Source: Rhizobium binae (GTDB lineage Bacteria > Pseudomonadota > Alphaproteobacteria > Rhizobiales > Rhizobiaceae). From it: DNA of 64,000 nt. Every line of letters begins with the position of its first letter. The first letter of the stretch is position 1. A program made the position numbers and the translations under genes. The DNA lies in the NCBI RefSeq assembly GCF_017357225.1, contig NZ_CP071607.1:248001-312000 (forward strand), read 5' to 3'. Shown in pieces: positions 1 to 8,181 of the stretch. The notes beneath the pieces were generated by a model that saw only the letters and a list, made by a program, of their open reading frames with translations, was not told where the DNA came from and did not search any database.

Positions 1-1
1 G

Positions 2-1396
2 ACAATTTTCGGCGGCGCTGCCGTCCAGAGCCTGCCCGTTGCCGAGCGACGCGCCATCGCCGCCCGGCTGATGCCTGAGATTCGCGGCCGCATCGGCAAG
101 CAGGAGCGCAAGCTCGGTCATTTCGACGACCAGGACGCCGTGCTCGAATTCGTCAATTCCAGAGATCTGCGCCCGCTCGGCGCGCTCGGCACCAGCTGCC
201 CCGACCATTTCCTGCGCACCAAGATCCGGCCGCTGATCGTCGATTTTGATCCTGCCAAGCCGGATGTCGATGCGATCGTCGCCGGCCTCGACAAGGCGCT
301 GGAAGAATATCGCGCCGATTACGCCCGCTATTACAATGACTGCAAGCATGACAATTCGCCCGCCATGCGCGACGCCAATCCCGTCATCTTCCTTGTTCCC
401 GGCGTCGGCATGCTGTCCTTTGCCCGCGACAAGGCGACATCACGCATCGCCAGCGAATTCTACGTCAACGCCATCAACGTCATGCGCGGCGCTTCGACGG
501 TCTCGGAGTATCAGGGCCTGCCGGAGCAGGAAGCCTTCGATATCGAATACTGGCTGCTTGAAGAGGCCAAGCTGCAGCGTATGCCGAAGCCGAAGAGCCT
601 GGCCGGCCGGGTGGCCTTCGTCACCGGCGGCGCCGGCGGCATCGGCCGGGCGACGGCCGCGCGCCTCGTCGGCGAGGGCGCCTGCGTGGTGCTTGCCGAT
701 ATCGATCAGGCGGCGCTTGAATCGACAGAGGCCGATTTCGTCAAGAAATTCGGCGCCGATGCCGTGCGCAGCGTTCGGCTCGACGTCACCAAGGAAGATG
801 CGGTGATCGCCTCCTTCGCGGAAGCCTCGGTCGAATTCGGCGGCGTCGATATCCTCGTCTCGAATGCCGGCATTGCCTCCTCGGCACCGATCGAAGCGAC
901 CGAGCTTTCGACATGGAACCGCAATATCGATATTCTGGCGACGGGCTATTTTCTTGTTTCGCGCGAGGCCTTCCGACTGTTCCGCCGCCAGGCGCTCGGC
1001 GGCAACATCGTCTTCGTCGCCTCGAAAAACGGCCTTGCCGCTTCGCCGAATGCGTCGGCCTATTGCACGGCCAAGGCCGCCGAAATCCATCTCGCCCGCT
1101 GCCTGGCGCTGGAGGGCGCGGATGCAGGCATCCGCGTCAACACCGTCAATCCGGATGCCGTGCTGCGCGGTTCGAAGATCTGGAGCGGCGAGTGGCGCGA
1201 GCAGCGCGCCGCCTCCTCGAAGATCGAAGTGGACGAGCTCGAGGAACATTACCGCAAGCGTTCGATGCTGAAGCTCAACGTGTTTCCCGAGGATATCGCC
1301 GAGGCGATCTATTTCCTGGCCTCGGACCTTTCGGCAAAATCGACCGGCAACATCATCAACGTCGATGCCGGTAACGTGCAGAGTTTTACGCGCTGA
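2..1396 (+). CDS. rhaD: Bifunctional rhamnulose-1-phosphate aldolase / short-chain dehydrogenase, 5' truncated by window edge
   Basis: The reading frame is open from base 2, with no start visible, so the gene begins before the window; about 464 codons remain of a family usually near 700 residues. The first part matches the class II aldolase half of RhaD fusion proteins. From about base 600 a short-chain dehydrogenase domain follows, with the nucleotide-binding motif TGGAGGIG (bases 637-660) and the catalytic Y-x-x-x-K in SAYCTAKAA (about 1057-1083). In rhizobia this fusion cleaves L-rhamnulose(-1-phosphate) to dihydroxyacetone (phosphate) and L-lactaldehyde, and the SDR half oxidises the aldehyde. 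rhaI follows on the same strand after a 215-base gap holding a palindromic element, which is the rhizobial rhaDI order. Function is by family recognition. Confidence 0.9.
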   Translation, partial: TIFGGAAVQSLPVAERRAIAARLMPEIRGRIGKQERKLGHFDDQDAVLEFVNSRDLRPLGALGTSCPDHFLRTKIRPLIVDFDPAKPDVDAIVAGLDKALEEYRADYARYYNDCKHDNSPAMRDANPVIFLVPGVGMLSFARDKATSRIASEFYVNAINVMRGASTVSEYQGLPEQEAFDIEYWLLEEAKLQRMPKPKSLAGRVAFVTGGAGGIGRATAARLVGEGACVVLADIDQAALESTEADFVKKFGADAVRSVRLDVTKEDAVIASFAEASVEFGGVDILVSNAGIASSAPIEATELSTWNRNIDILATGYFLVSREAFRLFRRQALGGNIVFVASKNGLAASPNASAYCTAKAAEIHLARCLALEGADAGIRVNTVNPDAVLRGSKIWSGEWREQRAASSKIEVDELEEHYRKRSMLKLNVFPEDIAEAIYFLASDLSAKSTGNIINVDAGNVQSFTR

Positions 1397-1420
1397 TTTT
1401 TGACTGGGGCGGATGCATCT

Positions 1421-1563
1421 GCCCCTCACCCTAACCCTCTCCCCGTCACGACGGGGAGAGGGGACTTGCCCAACGAAATGTTGGAGTGGGACGGAGACCG
1501 CGCGGCATATCCCCTTCTCCCCGTTTTGAACGGGGAGAAGATGCCGGCAGGCGGATGAGGGGC
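1421..1563. repeat. RIME-like Rhizobium intergenic mosaic element with two perfect palindromes
   Basis: Two strong hairpins sit between rhaD and rhaI. The first has 12-base arms at 1435-1446 and 1451-1462 (CCCTCTCCCCGT / ACGGGGAGAGGG, loop CACG). The second has 12-base arms at 1514-1525 and 1529-1540 (CTTCTCCCCGTT / AACGGGGAGAAG, loop TTG). An outer 8-base inverted repeat, GCCCCTCA (1421-1428) and TGAGGGGC (1556-1563), encloses both. This arrangement, in an intergenic space and with this CCCCTCACCCTAACCCTCTC wording, is typical of RIME elements described in Rhizobium. It may also form RNA hairpins in the rhaDI transcript; that is inference. Confidence 0.85.
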
Positions 1564-1611
1564 GGCCCCATGCCAGTTCCAATGTAGAAATTGCAGAACC
1601 GGGAGGAAGAC

Positions 1612-2904
1612 ATGGCCGAGTTCAGGATCGCGCAGGATCTCATCGCGACAGAAAACGACAAGCGGGCAACCGCGCTGAACGCCGATTACGAGGCGCTGGG
1701 CGCCACCCTTGACCGTCGCGGCGTCGATATCGAAGCAATCACCCGCAGGGTTGCCGAATTCTTCGTCGCCGTTCCCTCCTGGGGTGTCGGCACCGGCGGC
1801 ACACGCTTTGCCCGCTTCCCCGGCGCCGGTGAGCCGCGCGGCATCTTCGACAAGCTCGACGATTGCGCCGTCATCAACCAGCTGACGCAGGCAACGCCGA
1901 ATGTCTCGCTGCATATTCCCTGGGACAAGGCGGATGCCAAGGAGCTGAAGGCCAAGGGCGATGCGCTTGGTCTGGGCTTCGATGCGATGAATTCCAACAC
2001 TTTCTCCGATGCGCCGGGGCAGGCTCATTCCTACAAATACGGTTCGCTCAGCCATACCGACGCGGGAACGCGGGCGCAGGCGGTCGAGCACAATCTCGAA
2101 TGTATCGAGATCGGTAGGGCGATCGGCTCCAAGGCGCTGACGGTCTGGATCGGCGACGGCTCGAACTTTCCCGGCCAGAGCAATTTCACCAGAGCATTCG
2201 AGCGTTACCTCGCTTCGATGGCCGATATCTACAAGGCACTCCCCGACGATTGGAAGCTCTTCACCGAGCACAAGATGTACGAGCCGGCCTTCTATTCGAC
2301 GATCGTCCAAGACTGGGGCACCAACTACCTGATCGCCCAGACGCTTGGTCCGAAGGCCTATTGCCTCGTCGATCTCGGCCACCATGCACCGAACACCAAT
2401 ATCGAGATGATCGTCGCCCGCCTGATCCAGTTCGGCAAGCTCGGCGGTTTCCATTTCAACGATTCGAAATATGGCGATGATGATCTCGACGCCGGCGTGA
2501 TCGATCCCTACCGGCTGTTCCTCGTCTTCAATGAGCTGGTCGATGCCGAGCAGCGCGGCGTCAACGACTTCAACCCGGCCCATATGATCGACCAGTCGCA
2601 CAACGTCACCGATCCGATCGAGAGCCTGATCAACAGCGCCAACGAAATCCGCCGCGCCTATGCGCAGGCGTTGATCGTCGACCGCAAGGCGCTCGAGGGC
2701 TATCAGAACGACAATGACGCGCTGATGGCGTCGGAAACTCTAAAGCGCGCCTATCGCGCCGATGTCGAGCCGATCCTTGCCGAAGCCCGTCGCAGAGCCG
2801 GCGGCGCGATCGATCCGATCGCCGCCTATCGCGCCAGCGGCTATCGCAGACAAGTCGCGGCCGAGCGCCCGGCCTCCGTTGCCGGCGGCGGCGGCATCAT
2901 CTGA
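1612..2904 (+). CDS. rhaI: L-rhamnose isomerase (RhaI, rhizobial/pseudomonad type)
   Basis: The 430-residue protein matches the TIM-barrel L-rhamnose isomerase family of the Pseudomonas stutzeri / Rhizobium type rather than enteric RhaA. Recognisable blocks are VPSWGVGTGGTRFARF near the N-terminus, LHIPWDKAD, FTEHKMYEPAFYST and GGFHFNDSKYGDDDLD, the last carrying acidic and His metal ligands. It interconverts L-rhamnose and L-rhamnulose in the cytosol, directly before the RhaD step. The ATG at 1612 is preferred over one seven codons earlier because GGGAGGAAGAC lies just before it. Co-transcription with rhaD is likely; the RIME-like element lies in the gap. Confidence 0.92.
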   Translation: MAEFRIAQDLIATENDKRATALNADYEALGATLDRRGVDIEAITRRVAEFFVAVPSWGVGTGGTRFARFPGAGEPRGIFDKLDDCAVINQLTQATPNVSLHIPWDKADAKELKAKGDALGLGFDAMNSNTFSDAPGQAHSYKYGSLSHTDAGTRAQAVEHNLECIEIGRAIGSKALTVWIGDGSNFPGQSNFTRAFERYLASMADIYKALPDDWKLFTEHKMYEPAFYSTIVQDWGTNYLIAQTLGPKAYCLVDLGHHAPNTNIEMIVARLIQFGKLGGFHFNDSKYGDDDLDAGVIDPYRLFLVFNELVDAEQRGVNDFNPAHMIDQSHNVTDPIESLINSANEIRRAYAQALIVDRKALEGYQNDNDALMASETLKRAYRADVEPILAEARRRAGGAIDPIAAYRASGYRRQVAAERPASVAGGGGII

Positions 2905-2967
2905 AATCGAGACTGAACATAAAAGGATGGCCAGCAGCGCCGATGACGCACTGCCGGCCATTGCCGT

Positions 2968-3426
2968 TTACGGCTTCCAGGCGCCGGCGATCTGGCGGGT
3001 GGCGATGTTCAGCCGGTTCCAGACATTGATATTGGCGATGGCAACGACGAGGGCTGCGAGGCTTCTGCCGTCGTAATGCCGGGTCGCTTCGTCCCAGATT
3101 TCATCCGGCACCGGGTCGGCGCGGTCGCTGACTCGGGTCACAGCCTCGGTCAGCGCCAGGGCTGCCCGTTCGGCATCGCTGAAATAGGGGGTATCGCGCC
3201 AGGCGCCAACGGCAAAGAGCCTCTCATCCGTCTCGCCGAGCTTCTTTGCAATGCGCGGATGCCCGTCGATACAGACGCTGCAGCCGTTGATCTGGCTGGC
3301 GCGCAGATTGACGAGTTCGAGCAGCTTCGGTGAAAGGCCGGCCTCTGCCGGCACTTTGCCGAGCGCCGTCAGCGCCTGCATGGCCGCGGGAAGGACGAGG
3401 GCGGGATTTCCCATTCTCTCCTGCAT
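2968..3426 (-). CDS. Carboxymuconolactone decarboxylase / AhpD-fold protein
   Basis: This 152-residue protein has the AhpD-like redox motif C-S-V-C followed by IDGH (CSVCIDGH), typical of the carboxymuconolactone decarboxylase-fold family, here probably a peroxidase-like or stress protein rather than a true decarboxylase. The start at 3426 is set by a strong AAGGAGACATACC just upstream; an in-frame start 17 codons earlier has no such site. It is divergent from an ECF41-type sigma gene, the classical pairing for ECF41 factors, which usually control a neighbouring carboxymuconolactone decarboxylase, oxidoreductase or epimerase. A near-consensus ECF41 promoter on the minus strand (3507-3533) points at this gene. 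Confidence 0.88.
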   Translation of the reverse strand: MQERMGNPALVLPAAMQALTALGKVPAEAGLSPKLLELVNLRASQINGCSVCIDGHPRIAKKLGETDERLFAVGAWRDTPYFSDAERAALALTEAVTRVSDRADPVPDEIWDEATRHYDGRSLAALVVAIANINVWNRLNIATRQIAGAWKP

Positions 3427-3471
3427 GGTATGTCTCCTTGACGTGTTTGCTCTTCGACGATGCGCCGACGC

Positions 3472-3498
3472 TGTCACACCGGCCGGGCTTCATTCGTC
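3472..3498 (+). promoter_or_regulatory. ECF41-type promoter reading into the sigma gene
   Basis: TGTCACA at 3472-3478 and CGTC at 3495-3498 are separated by exactly 16 bases, matching the published ECF41 promoter consensus (TGTCACA, 16-17 bases, CGTC). It lies about 37 bases before the sigma-factor ATG, so the sigma factor probably autoregulates. The match is seen in sequence; activity is inferred. Confidence 0.75.
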
Positions 3499-3506
3499 AT
3501 GGCCTT

Positions 3507-3533
3507 GACGCAACGCAGCGGAGGAATGTGACG
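3507..3533 (-). promoter_or_regulatory. ECF41-type promoter reading into the AhpD-fold gene
   Basis: Read on the minus strand, CGTCACA (complement of 3527-3533) and CGTC (complement of 3507-3510) are 16 bases apart, one mismatch from the ECF41 consensus in the first box. It would start a transcript with a leader of roughly 75 bases to the ATG at 3426. It lies just downstream of, and back to back with, the plus-strand promoter, so the two divergent genes may share control. Confidence 0.7.
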
Positions 3534-3534
3534 C

Positions 3535-4401
3535 ATGGACGAGAAAAAATGGCTGGCCGATGAATTCGAGGCGAACCGGGCGCATCTCAGGGCGGCGGCC
3601 TTCCGCATGCTCGGCTCGCGCAGCGAGGCGGAGGATGCCGTTCAGGAAGCCTGGTTGCGGCTCAACCGCACCGATTCGTCCGGCATCGGCAATCTCGGCG
3701 GTTGGCTGACGACTGTGGTAGCGCGCATCTGCCTCGACATGCTTCGCGCCCGCAAGAGCCGGCGCGAGGAGCCGCTCGAGATGCCGGCGCATGCAGCGGT
3801 CGCCGATCCGGCCGGCGACCCCGAACGCGAAGCAGCCTTCGCCGATTCCGTCGGTCTGGCGCTGCTCGTGGTGCTGCAGACGCTGGCGCCCGCCGAACGT
3901 GTCGCTTTCGTTCTGCACGACATGTTCGATCTGCCGTTCGATGAGATCGCGCCGATCATCGGCCGCTCGTCCGCCGCCACCCGGCAGCTTGCGAGCCGCG
4001 CCCGCCGCCGGGTGCAGGGCATGGACGAGGCGCCTGAGGTTGATCTTGGCCGCAAACGGACGATCGCCGCGGCCTTTCTGACGGCGTCGCGCAATGGCGA
4101 TCTGGAGGCGCTGATTGCGGTGCTCGCTCCCGACGTCGTCTTCCGGCCGGATGCGACGGCCGCCCGGTATGGCATCGGCGCCATGCGCGGCGCGACCGAC
4201 GTCGCTGCGGCCTTCAAGGGCCGGGCGCAGGCGGCGGAAATGGCCATTATCGATGGTGAGCTCGGCTTTGTCGTGCACATTGGCGGCCAGATCCGCGTCG
4301 CTGTAACGCTGACGATCGATGAGGGGAGGATCGTCGCGATCGATGCCGTCGCCGACCCGGATCAGCTGGAACGGCTCGACTTTTCGATCCTGCGGGATTG
4401 A
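3535..4401 (+). CDS. ECF41-type RNA polymerase sigma factor with C-terminal SnoaL-like domain
   Basis: The 288-residue protein has sigma region 2 at about residues 10-75 (motif SEAEDAVQEAWLRL), sigma region 4 at about 105-165 (LAPAERVAFVLHDMFDLPFD) and a C-terminal NTF2/SnoaL-like extension from about 175 to the end. Such an extension regulates activity in ECF41 sigma factors, which lack a classical anti-sigma factor. The family's C-terminal NPDKL-like motif appears here as DPDQL near residue 276. GGAGG precedes the ATG. The divergent AhpD-fold gene and the two ECF41-like promoters between them strongly support the subgroup. The inducing signal cannot be read from sequence. Confidence 0.9.
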   Translation: MDEKKWLADEFEANRAHLRAAAFRMLGSRSEAEDAVQEAWLRLNRTDSSGIGNLGGWLTTVVARICLDMLRARKSRREEPLEMPAHAAVADPAGDPEREAAFADSVGLALLVVLQTLAPAERVAFVLHDMFDLPFDEIAPIIGRSSAATRQLASRARRRVQGMDEAPEVDLGRKRTIAAAFLTASRNGDLEALIAVLAPDVVFRPDATAARYGIGAMRGATDVAAAFKGRAQAAEMAIIDGELGFVVHIGGQIRVAVTLTIDEGRIVAIDAVADPDQLERLDFSILRD

Positions 4402-4486
4402 ACAAATTGCGGTTCTTTGAAACCGGCGCGCTTCGCAGGAGGCGCGCCGCGTCCGATTAACGGGCCACAAGCGAGCGTCATTTTTC

Positions 4487-4546
4487 TTGACAGCCACGCT
4501 CCCGCTCTTATTCTATTATAAAGCCTCATGTATCATAACTGTGGAA
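4487..4546 (+). promoter_or_regulatory. Promoter with downstream operator block for the amidohydrolase gene (shared with 48418-48477)
   Basis: TTGACA at 4487-4492 and TATTCT at 4509-4514 are separated by 16 bases. An AT-rich block ending CATAACTGTGGAA (4534-4546) follows. The promoter of the transporter operon at 48497 has the same boxes with the same spacing and CATAATAGTGGAA at the same offset; 27 of 40 bases from CTTATTCT to GTGGAA are identical. A weaker relative lies before the iclR-type gene (6731-6750). The IclR protein encoded next door is the obvious candidate to bind it; that is inference. Confidence 0.7.
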
Positions 4547-4639
4547 TTGTCGCAAGTGTGATGCAGGTGGTCCCCCACCCCCCATTGCCTCTCAGCGTAC
4601 CTGCAGACAGGTTTCGAGACCTCGAAAGGAAAGCATACC

Positions 4640-5848
4640 ATGTCCGGCGACCAGGCGAAGAAGCCGCTTCTCCTTACCAATGTCAAACCGGTGGCTTTCG
4701 GGGCCGGCGCAGGCGAAGGGGTGATCGACATTCTCGTCGATGCCGAAGGCAGAATCACCGAGATCGGCCCGTCGCTCGCGGTCTCTCAAGATGTCACGCG
4801 CATCGACGGCAAGGGTGCCTTCGTCTCGCCCGGCTGGATCGACCTGCATGTGCATATCTGGCATGGCGGCACCGACATTTCGATCCGCCCCTCCGAATGC
4901 GGTCTCGAGCGCGGGGTGACGACGCTTGTCGATGCCGGGTCTGCCGGCGAGGCGAATTTCCACGGTTTCCGCGAATACATCATCGAGCCCTCGCGCGAGC
5001 GCATCAAGGCCTTCCTGAATCTTGGCTCGATCGGTCTCGTCGCCTGCAACCGTGTCGCCGAACTGAGGGATATCAGAGATATCGACCTTGACCGCATCCT
5101 CGAAGTCTATGCCGAAAACAGCGAGCACATCGTCGGCATCAAGGTGCGCGCCAGCCACGTCATTACCGGCTCCTGGGGAGTCACGCCCGTCAAGCTCGGC
5201 AAGAAGATCGCCAAGATCCTCAAGGTGCCGATGATGGTCCATGTCGGCGAGCCGCCGGCGCTCTACGACGAAGTGCTCGAAATCCTCGGCCCCGGCGACG
5301 TCGTCACCCACTGCTTCAACGGCAAGGCCGGTTCGAGCATCATGGAGGACGAGGATCTTTTCAATCTCGCCGAACGCTGCGCTTCGGAGGGCATCCGCCT
5401 CGACATCGGCCATGGCGGTGCCTCCTTCTCCTTCAAGGTCGCCGAAGCGGCGATCGCCCGCGGTCTGCTGCCCTTCTCGATCTCGACCGACCTGCACGGC
5501 CATTCGATGAATTTCCCGGTCTGGGATCTGGCGACGACGATGTCGAAGCTGCTCAGCGTCGGCATGCCCTTCGACAAGGTGGTCGAGGCCGTCACCCATG
5601 CCCCGGCATCCGTCATCAAGCTGTCGATGGAGAACCGGCTTTCGGTCGGCGCGCAGGCGGAGTTCACCATCTTCGACCTGGTCGATTCCGACCTCGAAGC
5701 GACGGATTCCAACGGCGAAGTCTCGGTCTTGAACAAGATGTTCGAGCCGCGCTATGCGGTGATGGGCGCCGACGCCGTTACCGCCAGTCGCTATCTGCCG
5801 CGAGCGCGCAAGCTCGTGCGGCATAGCCATGGCTATTCGTACCGGTAG
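4640..5848 (+). CDS. Amidohydrolase-superfamily metallohydrolase, cog3964 (EF_0837 / Atu3266-like)
   Basis: This is a 402-residue binuclear-metal TIM-barrel hydrolase. Seen in sequence: the HxH metal pair in DLHVHIWHGG (His70, His72), a likely carboxylated lysine in VGIKVRASH (Lys168), His ligands in MMVHVGEPP and VTHCFNGKAG, and the catalytic Asp in ISTDLHGHS (Asp284). It belongs to the group long misnamed dihydroorotase. Characterised relatives from Agrobacterium, Ochrobactrum and R. etli hydrolyse acetyl esters of (R)-alpha-hydroxy acids and related N-acyl compounds. The start follows AAAGGAAAGC. In many bacteria this family sits with a SelA/DgaE-like PLP enzyme; here that partner is at 52595, under a matching promoter. 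The true substrate is unknown. Confidence 0.85.
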   Translation: MSGDQAKKPLLLTNVKPVAFGAGAGEGVIDILVDAEGRITEIGPSLAVSQDVTRIDGKGAFVSPGWIDLHVHIWHGGTDISIRPSECGLERGVTTLVDAGSAGEANFHGFREYIIEPSRERIKAFLNLGSIGLVACNRVAELRDIRDIDLDRILEVYAENSEHIVGIKVRASHVITGSWGVTPVKLGKKIAKILKVPMMVHVGEPPALYDEVLEILGPGDVVTHCFNGKAGSSIMEDEDLFNLAERCASEGIRLDIGHGGASFSFKVAEAAIARGLLPFSISTDLHGHSMNFPVWDLATTMSKLLSVGMPFDKVVEAVTHAPASVIKLSMENRLSVGAQAEFTIFDLVDSDLEATDSNGEVSVLNKMFEPRYAVMGADAVTASRYLPRARKLVRHSHGYSYR

Positions 5849-5869
5849 GATCTGCCGACGCAGGCATGA

Positions 5870-6709
5870 TTAGCGGTTGCGCCAGCCCATCAGCTTTTCG
5901 ATCCGCTCCGCCGAATTGCGGACATGCGCAGTATAGTGGTTCTCGTCGGAGAAGGCTTTCTGCTCCGGCAGCACGATGGAAATCGTGGCGACGCAGTGGC
6001 CGTCGCGGTCGCAGATCGGTGAGGCGATGCAGGCAACTGCATAATCCGATTCCCCTGCCTGGATCGACAGGCGCGCCTCAAAGGCCTTGGCGGCGGCTTC
6101 CGATAGCGTGCTTGGATCGATCTCGGCGCGGCCGGTTGGCGACGAGCGGGCGCAACGCTTGAACAGCTCGATGCGCTCCTCTTCGGGCAGATGGCCGACG
6201 AGCAGGCGGCCCGACGCCGTCCAGTTCAGCGGCACCCTGGTGCCGACGCGCGACGCCACCTGGAAGTGGCTCGGGCCATCGGCCATGGCGAGCACCAGCA
6301 TATAATCGCCGTCGCGGCCGCAGACCTGCACGGTCTCGCCGGCCTGGCGGCAGAGATCGTGCATCTCGTGGGTGGCGATGCTCATGAAATCCAGCGACCG
6401 GGCATAGGCGAGGCCGTAGTGATAAAGCCGGGCGCCGAGCCAGATCGAGCCGTCCGCCTGGCGCGTCAGCATGTTCTTCTCGACCAGATCGTCGACGATG
6501 ACGTAGACGGTCGAAAGCGGCGCCTTCACTGCCTTGGCGATGGCATAGACGCCGGCAGGCGATCCCGTCTCATAGAGATGATCGATCACCTGAAGCGCCC
6601 GGTCGATGCCGCTGACGCGCGCGCGGCGCGCGCCCTTGCCGGCGGCTTCGTCGGCATGGCCCTCCTCTTCGGAGTAAACTGCGGGTGATGTCTTTCCGTC
6701 CAATTCCAT
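5870..6709 (-). CDS. IclR-family transcriptional regulator
   Basis: The 279-residue protein has an N-terminal winged helix (about residues 35-95, with SGIDRALQVIDHLYETG and STVYVIVDDLVEKNMLTR) and a C-terminal IclR effector domain containing SPTGRAEID and SDYAVACIASPICDRDG. The start at 6709 follows GAGGTGC; two earlier in-frame ATGs (6718, 6733) lack a comparable site. It converges on the amidohydrolase gene, the stop codons being about 20 bases apart. The DNA just upstream (6731-6750) carries a weaker copy of the block found in the amidohydrolase and transporter promoters, suggesting that it controls itself and both loci. The ligand is unknown. Confidence 0.88.
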   Translation of the reverse strand: MELDGKTSPAVYSEEEGHADEAAGKGARRARVSGIDRALQVIDHLYETGSPAGVYAIAKAVKAPLSTVYVIVDDLVEKNMLTRQADGSIWLGARLYHYGLAYARSLDFMSIATHEMHDLCRQAGETVQVCGRDGDYMLVLAMADGPSHFQVASRVGTRVPLNWTASGRLLVGHLPEEERIELFKRCARSSPTGRAEIDPSTLSEAAAKAFEARLSIQAGESDYAVACIASPICDRDGHCVATISIVLPEQKAFSDENHYTAHVRNSAERIEKLMGWRNR

Positions 6710-6730
6710 GCACCTCATTAACACTGCGAT

Positions 6731-6750
6731 CATGTTACATTACTATGGCA
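6731..6750 (-). promoter_or_regulatory. Candidate IclR operator upstream of the iclR-type gene
   Basis: CATGTTACATTACTATGGCA resembles the operator blocks at 4527-4546 and 48456-48477. In the 14-base core TTACATTACTATGG, 10 positions match the copy before the transporter operon. It lies 22 bases upstream of the chosen start, where an autoregulatory site would be expected. The similarity is partial. Confidence 0.45.
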
Positions 6751-6915
6751 TAGCGGTCGCTGTGGCAAATCGCAACATTTTGTAGGTTGATCATGTCGGC
6801 GGGTGCGACGGCTGCCTTCACCTCAGCGCGGTCGGGCCGCTCAGGAAAACCTCCATCGCAAAATTTGGAACAACAAGCCGCAGCCTGAGTTTGACCCTGA
6901 ATTCAGGAGGACATG

Positions 6916-7773
6916 ATGACGAATTATCCGACACCGCCTTTCCCGTCCCAGAAACAGCCGATGCCGGGATTTACCGCGCGGATGGATCCTGTTCCCGATC
7001 ATGGTGAGGAAAGCTATCGAGGCTCCGACAGGTTGAAAGGCAAGCGGGCGATCATCACGGGCGGCGATAGCGGCATTGGCCGGGCGGTGGCGATCGCCTA
7101 TGCCAGGGAAGGCGCCGATATTGTCATTTCCTATCTCGACGAGCATGAGGATGCCGCCGAGACGAAGCGGCTTGTCGAGCAGGCCGGCCGCAAGGCCGTT
7201 CTTGTCAGCGGCGATATCCAGGATCCGGCTCTCTGCCGGCAGATCGTCGAGACGGCGGTCAAGGAACTCGGCGGTATCGATATTCTCGTCAACAATGCCG
7301 CACATCAGGCAAGCTTCAAGAGCATCGACGAGATCAGCGATGAGGAGTGGGAACTGACCTTCAAGGTCAATATCCATGCGATGTTCTACCTGACCAAGGC
7401 GGCCGTCCCGCATATGAAGCCCGGCAGCGCCATCATCAATACGGCCTCGATCAATTCAGACAGTCCGAATCCGACATTGCTCGCCTATGCGACGACCAAG
7501 GGTGCGATCCAGAATTTCACCGCCGGCCTCGCCCAGCTTCTGGCCGAGAAAGGCATTCGCGCCAACGCCGTGGCACCGGGTCCGATCTGGACGCCGCTCA
7601 TCCCTTCGACGCTGCCCGAGGACAGCGTCAGCAATTTCGGCAAGCAGGTGCCGATGAAACGGCCGGGCCAGCCGGCCGAGCTGGCAACAGCCTACGTGAT
7701 GCTGGCCGATCCTTTGTCGAGCTATGTCTCCGGCACGACAATCGCGGTCACCGGCGGCAAGCCGATCCTTTGA
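6916..7773 (+). CDS. SDR-family oxidoreductase (glucose dehydrogenase / YghA-like)
   Basis: This classical short-chain dehydrogenase of about 285 residues has an N-terminal extension of about 45 residues (FPSQKQPMPGF...GSDRLKGK) seen in the YhdF/YghA group. The cofactor motif is TGGDSGIGRA near residue 50, with NNAA (VNNAAHQ), an active-site Ser in NTASINS and Y-x-x-x-K in AYATTKGA. Two adjacent ATG codons (6913, 6916) follow AGGAGG at 6905-6910; the second gives better spacing. The substrate is not predictable; relatives are often stress-induced. It stands alone, divergent from the iclR-type gene. Confidence 0.85.
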   Translation: MTNYPTPPFPSQKQPMPGFTARMDPVPDHGEESYRGSDRLKGKRAIITGGDSGIGRAVAIAYAREGADIVISYLDEHEDAAETKRLVEQAGRKAVLVSGDIQDPALCRQIVETAVKELGGIDILVNNAAHQASFKSIDEISDEEWELTFKVNIHAMFYLTKAAVPHMKPGSAIINTASINSDSPNPTLLAYATTKGAIQNFTAGLAQLLAEKGIRANAVAPGPIWTPLIPSTLPEDSVSNFGKQVPMKRPGQPAELATAYVMLADPLSSYVSGTTIAVTGGKPIL

Positions 7774-8181
7774 TGCAGGTCGCTTGGAATTGGCGGTTCC
7801 GGGTCAAAGACATGCGTGGAATCAAGGAACAGAAGAGTGTCGATCAAGTTTCATGCGACGCGCTTCAGTGCAGCCTGCCGTAGCCACCGCCGGTCGGCGT
7901 CGTGACGATCACGGCGTCGCCGGCTGCGAGCATTAATCTTGATAGACGGCATTGCCGAAAGTCAGGCCGACAAGGGCTTGGCAACCTGCCTGAAATATCG
8001 GACGGTGCGCGAAGCCCTGCTGGTGTATTCGCTCAGGGAGCTCGGGCTCGATCCGGCAGCGACGTCGGCCGTGGCGGCGACGCTCCGGCCACTACGATCA
8101 CGCAGCAAGGGCCGCCGCCTCTTTATGACGGCAGCCCTTGTTGGGGGCAGGGAGAGATCCCCCGGTATTCAGATGGTCGCT
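7774..8181. other. 408-base region without an intact gene; gene remnants
   Basis: No complete gene with a credible start was found here. It holds a short minus-strand remnant of a hydantoinase-B-like gene (7865-7933) and a stem-loop with 11-base arms and one mismatch (8107-8117 / 8129-8139). The hairpin lies past the end of the small minus-strand gene at 8182 but has no T-run. A plus-strand frame from 7939 is open but matches no family I know. Confidence 0.5.
7865..7933 (-). pseudogene. C-terminal remnant of a hydantoinase B / 5-oxoprolinase-type gene
   Basis: The minus strand reads LAAGDAVIVTTPTGGGYGRL and then a stop. The AAGD-x-V-x-I-x-TP-x-GGGYG ending is characteristic of HyuB / 5-oxoprolinase beta C-termini. 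Only about 22 codons remain and nothing upstream in frame extends the similarity, so this looks like the tail of a deleted gene. Confidence 0.55.

Noticed and set aside
440-1582. Long minus-strand frame opposite rhaD
   Set aside because: Shadow of the real gene; it runs through the RIME-like palindromes and has no family likeness or ribosome binding site.
4640-5848. Dihydroorotase (pyrC)
   Set aside because: This cog3964 group was historically misannotated as dihydroorotase. The context has no pyrimidine genes and characterised relatives act on acyl compounds.
8107-8139. Stem-loop AAGGGCCGCCG / CGGCAGCCCTT as a terminator
   Set aside because: One mismatch and no T-run on either strand; kept only as a note within the gap entry.
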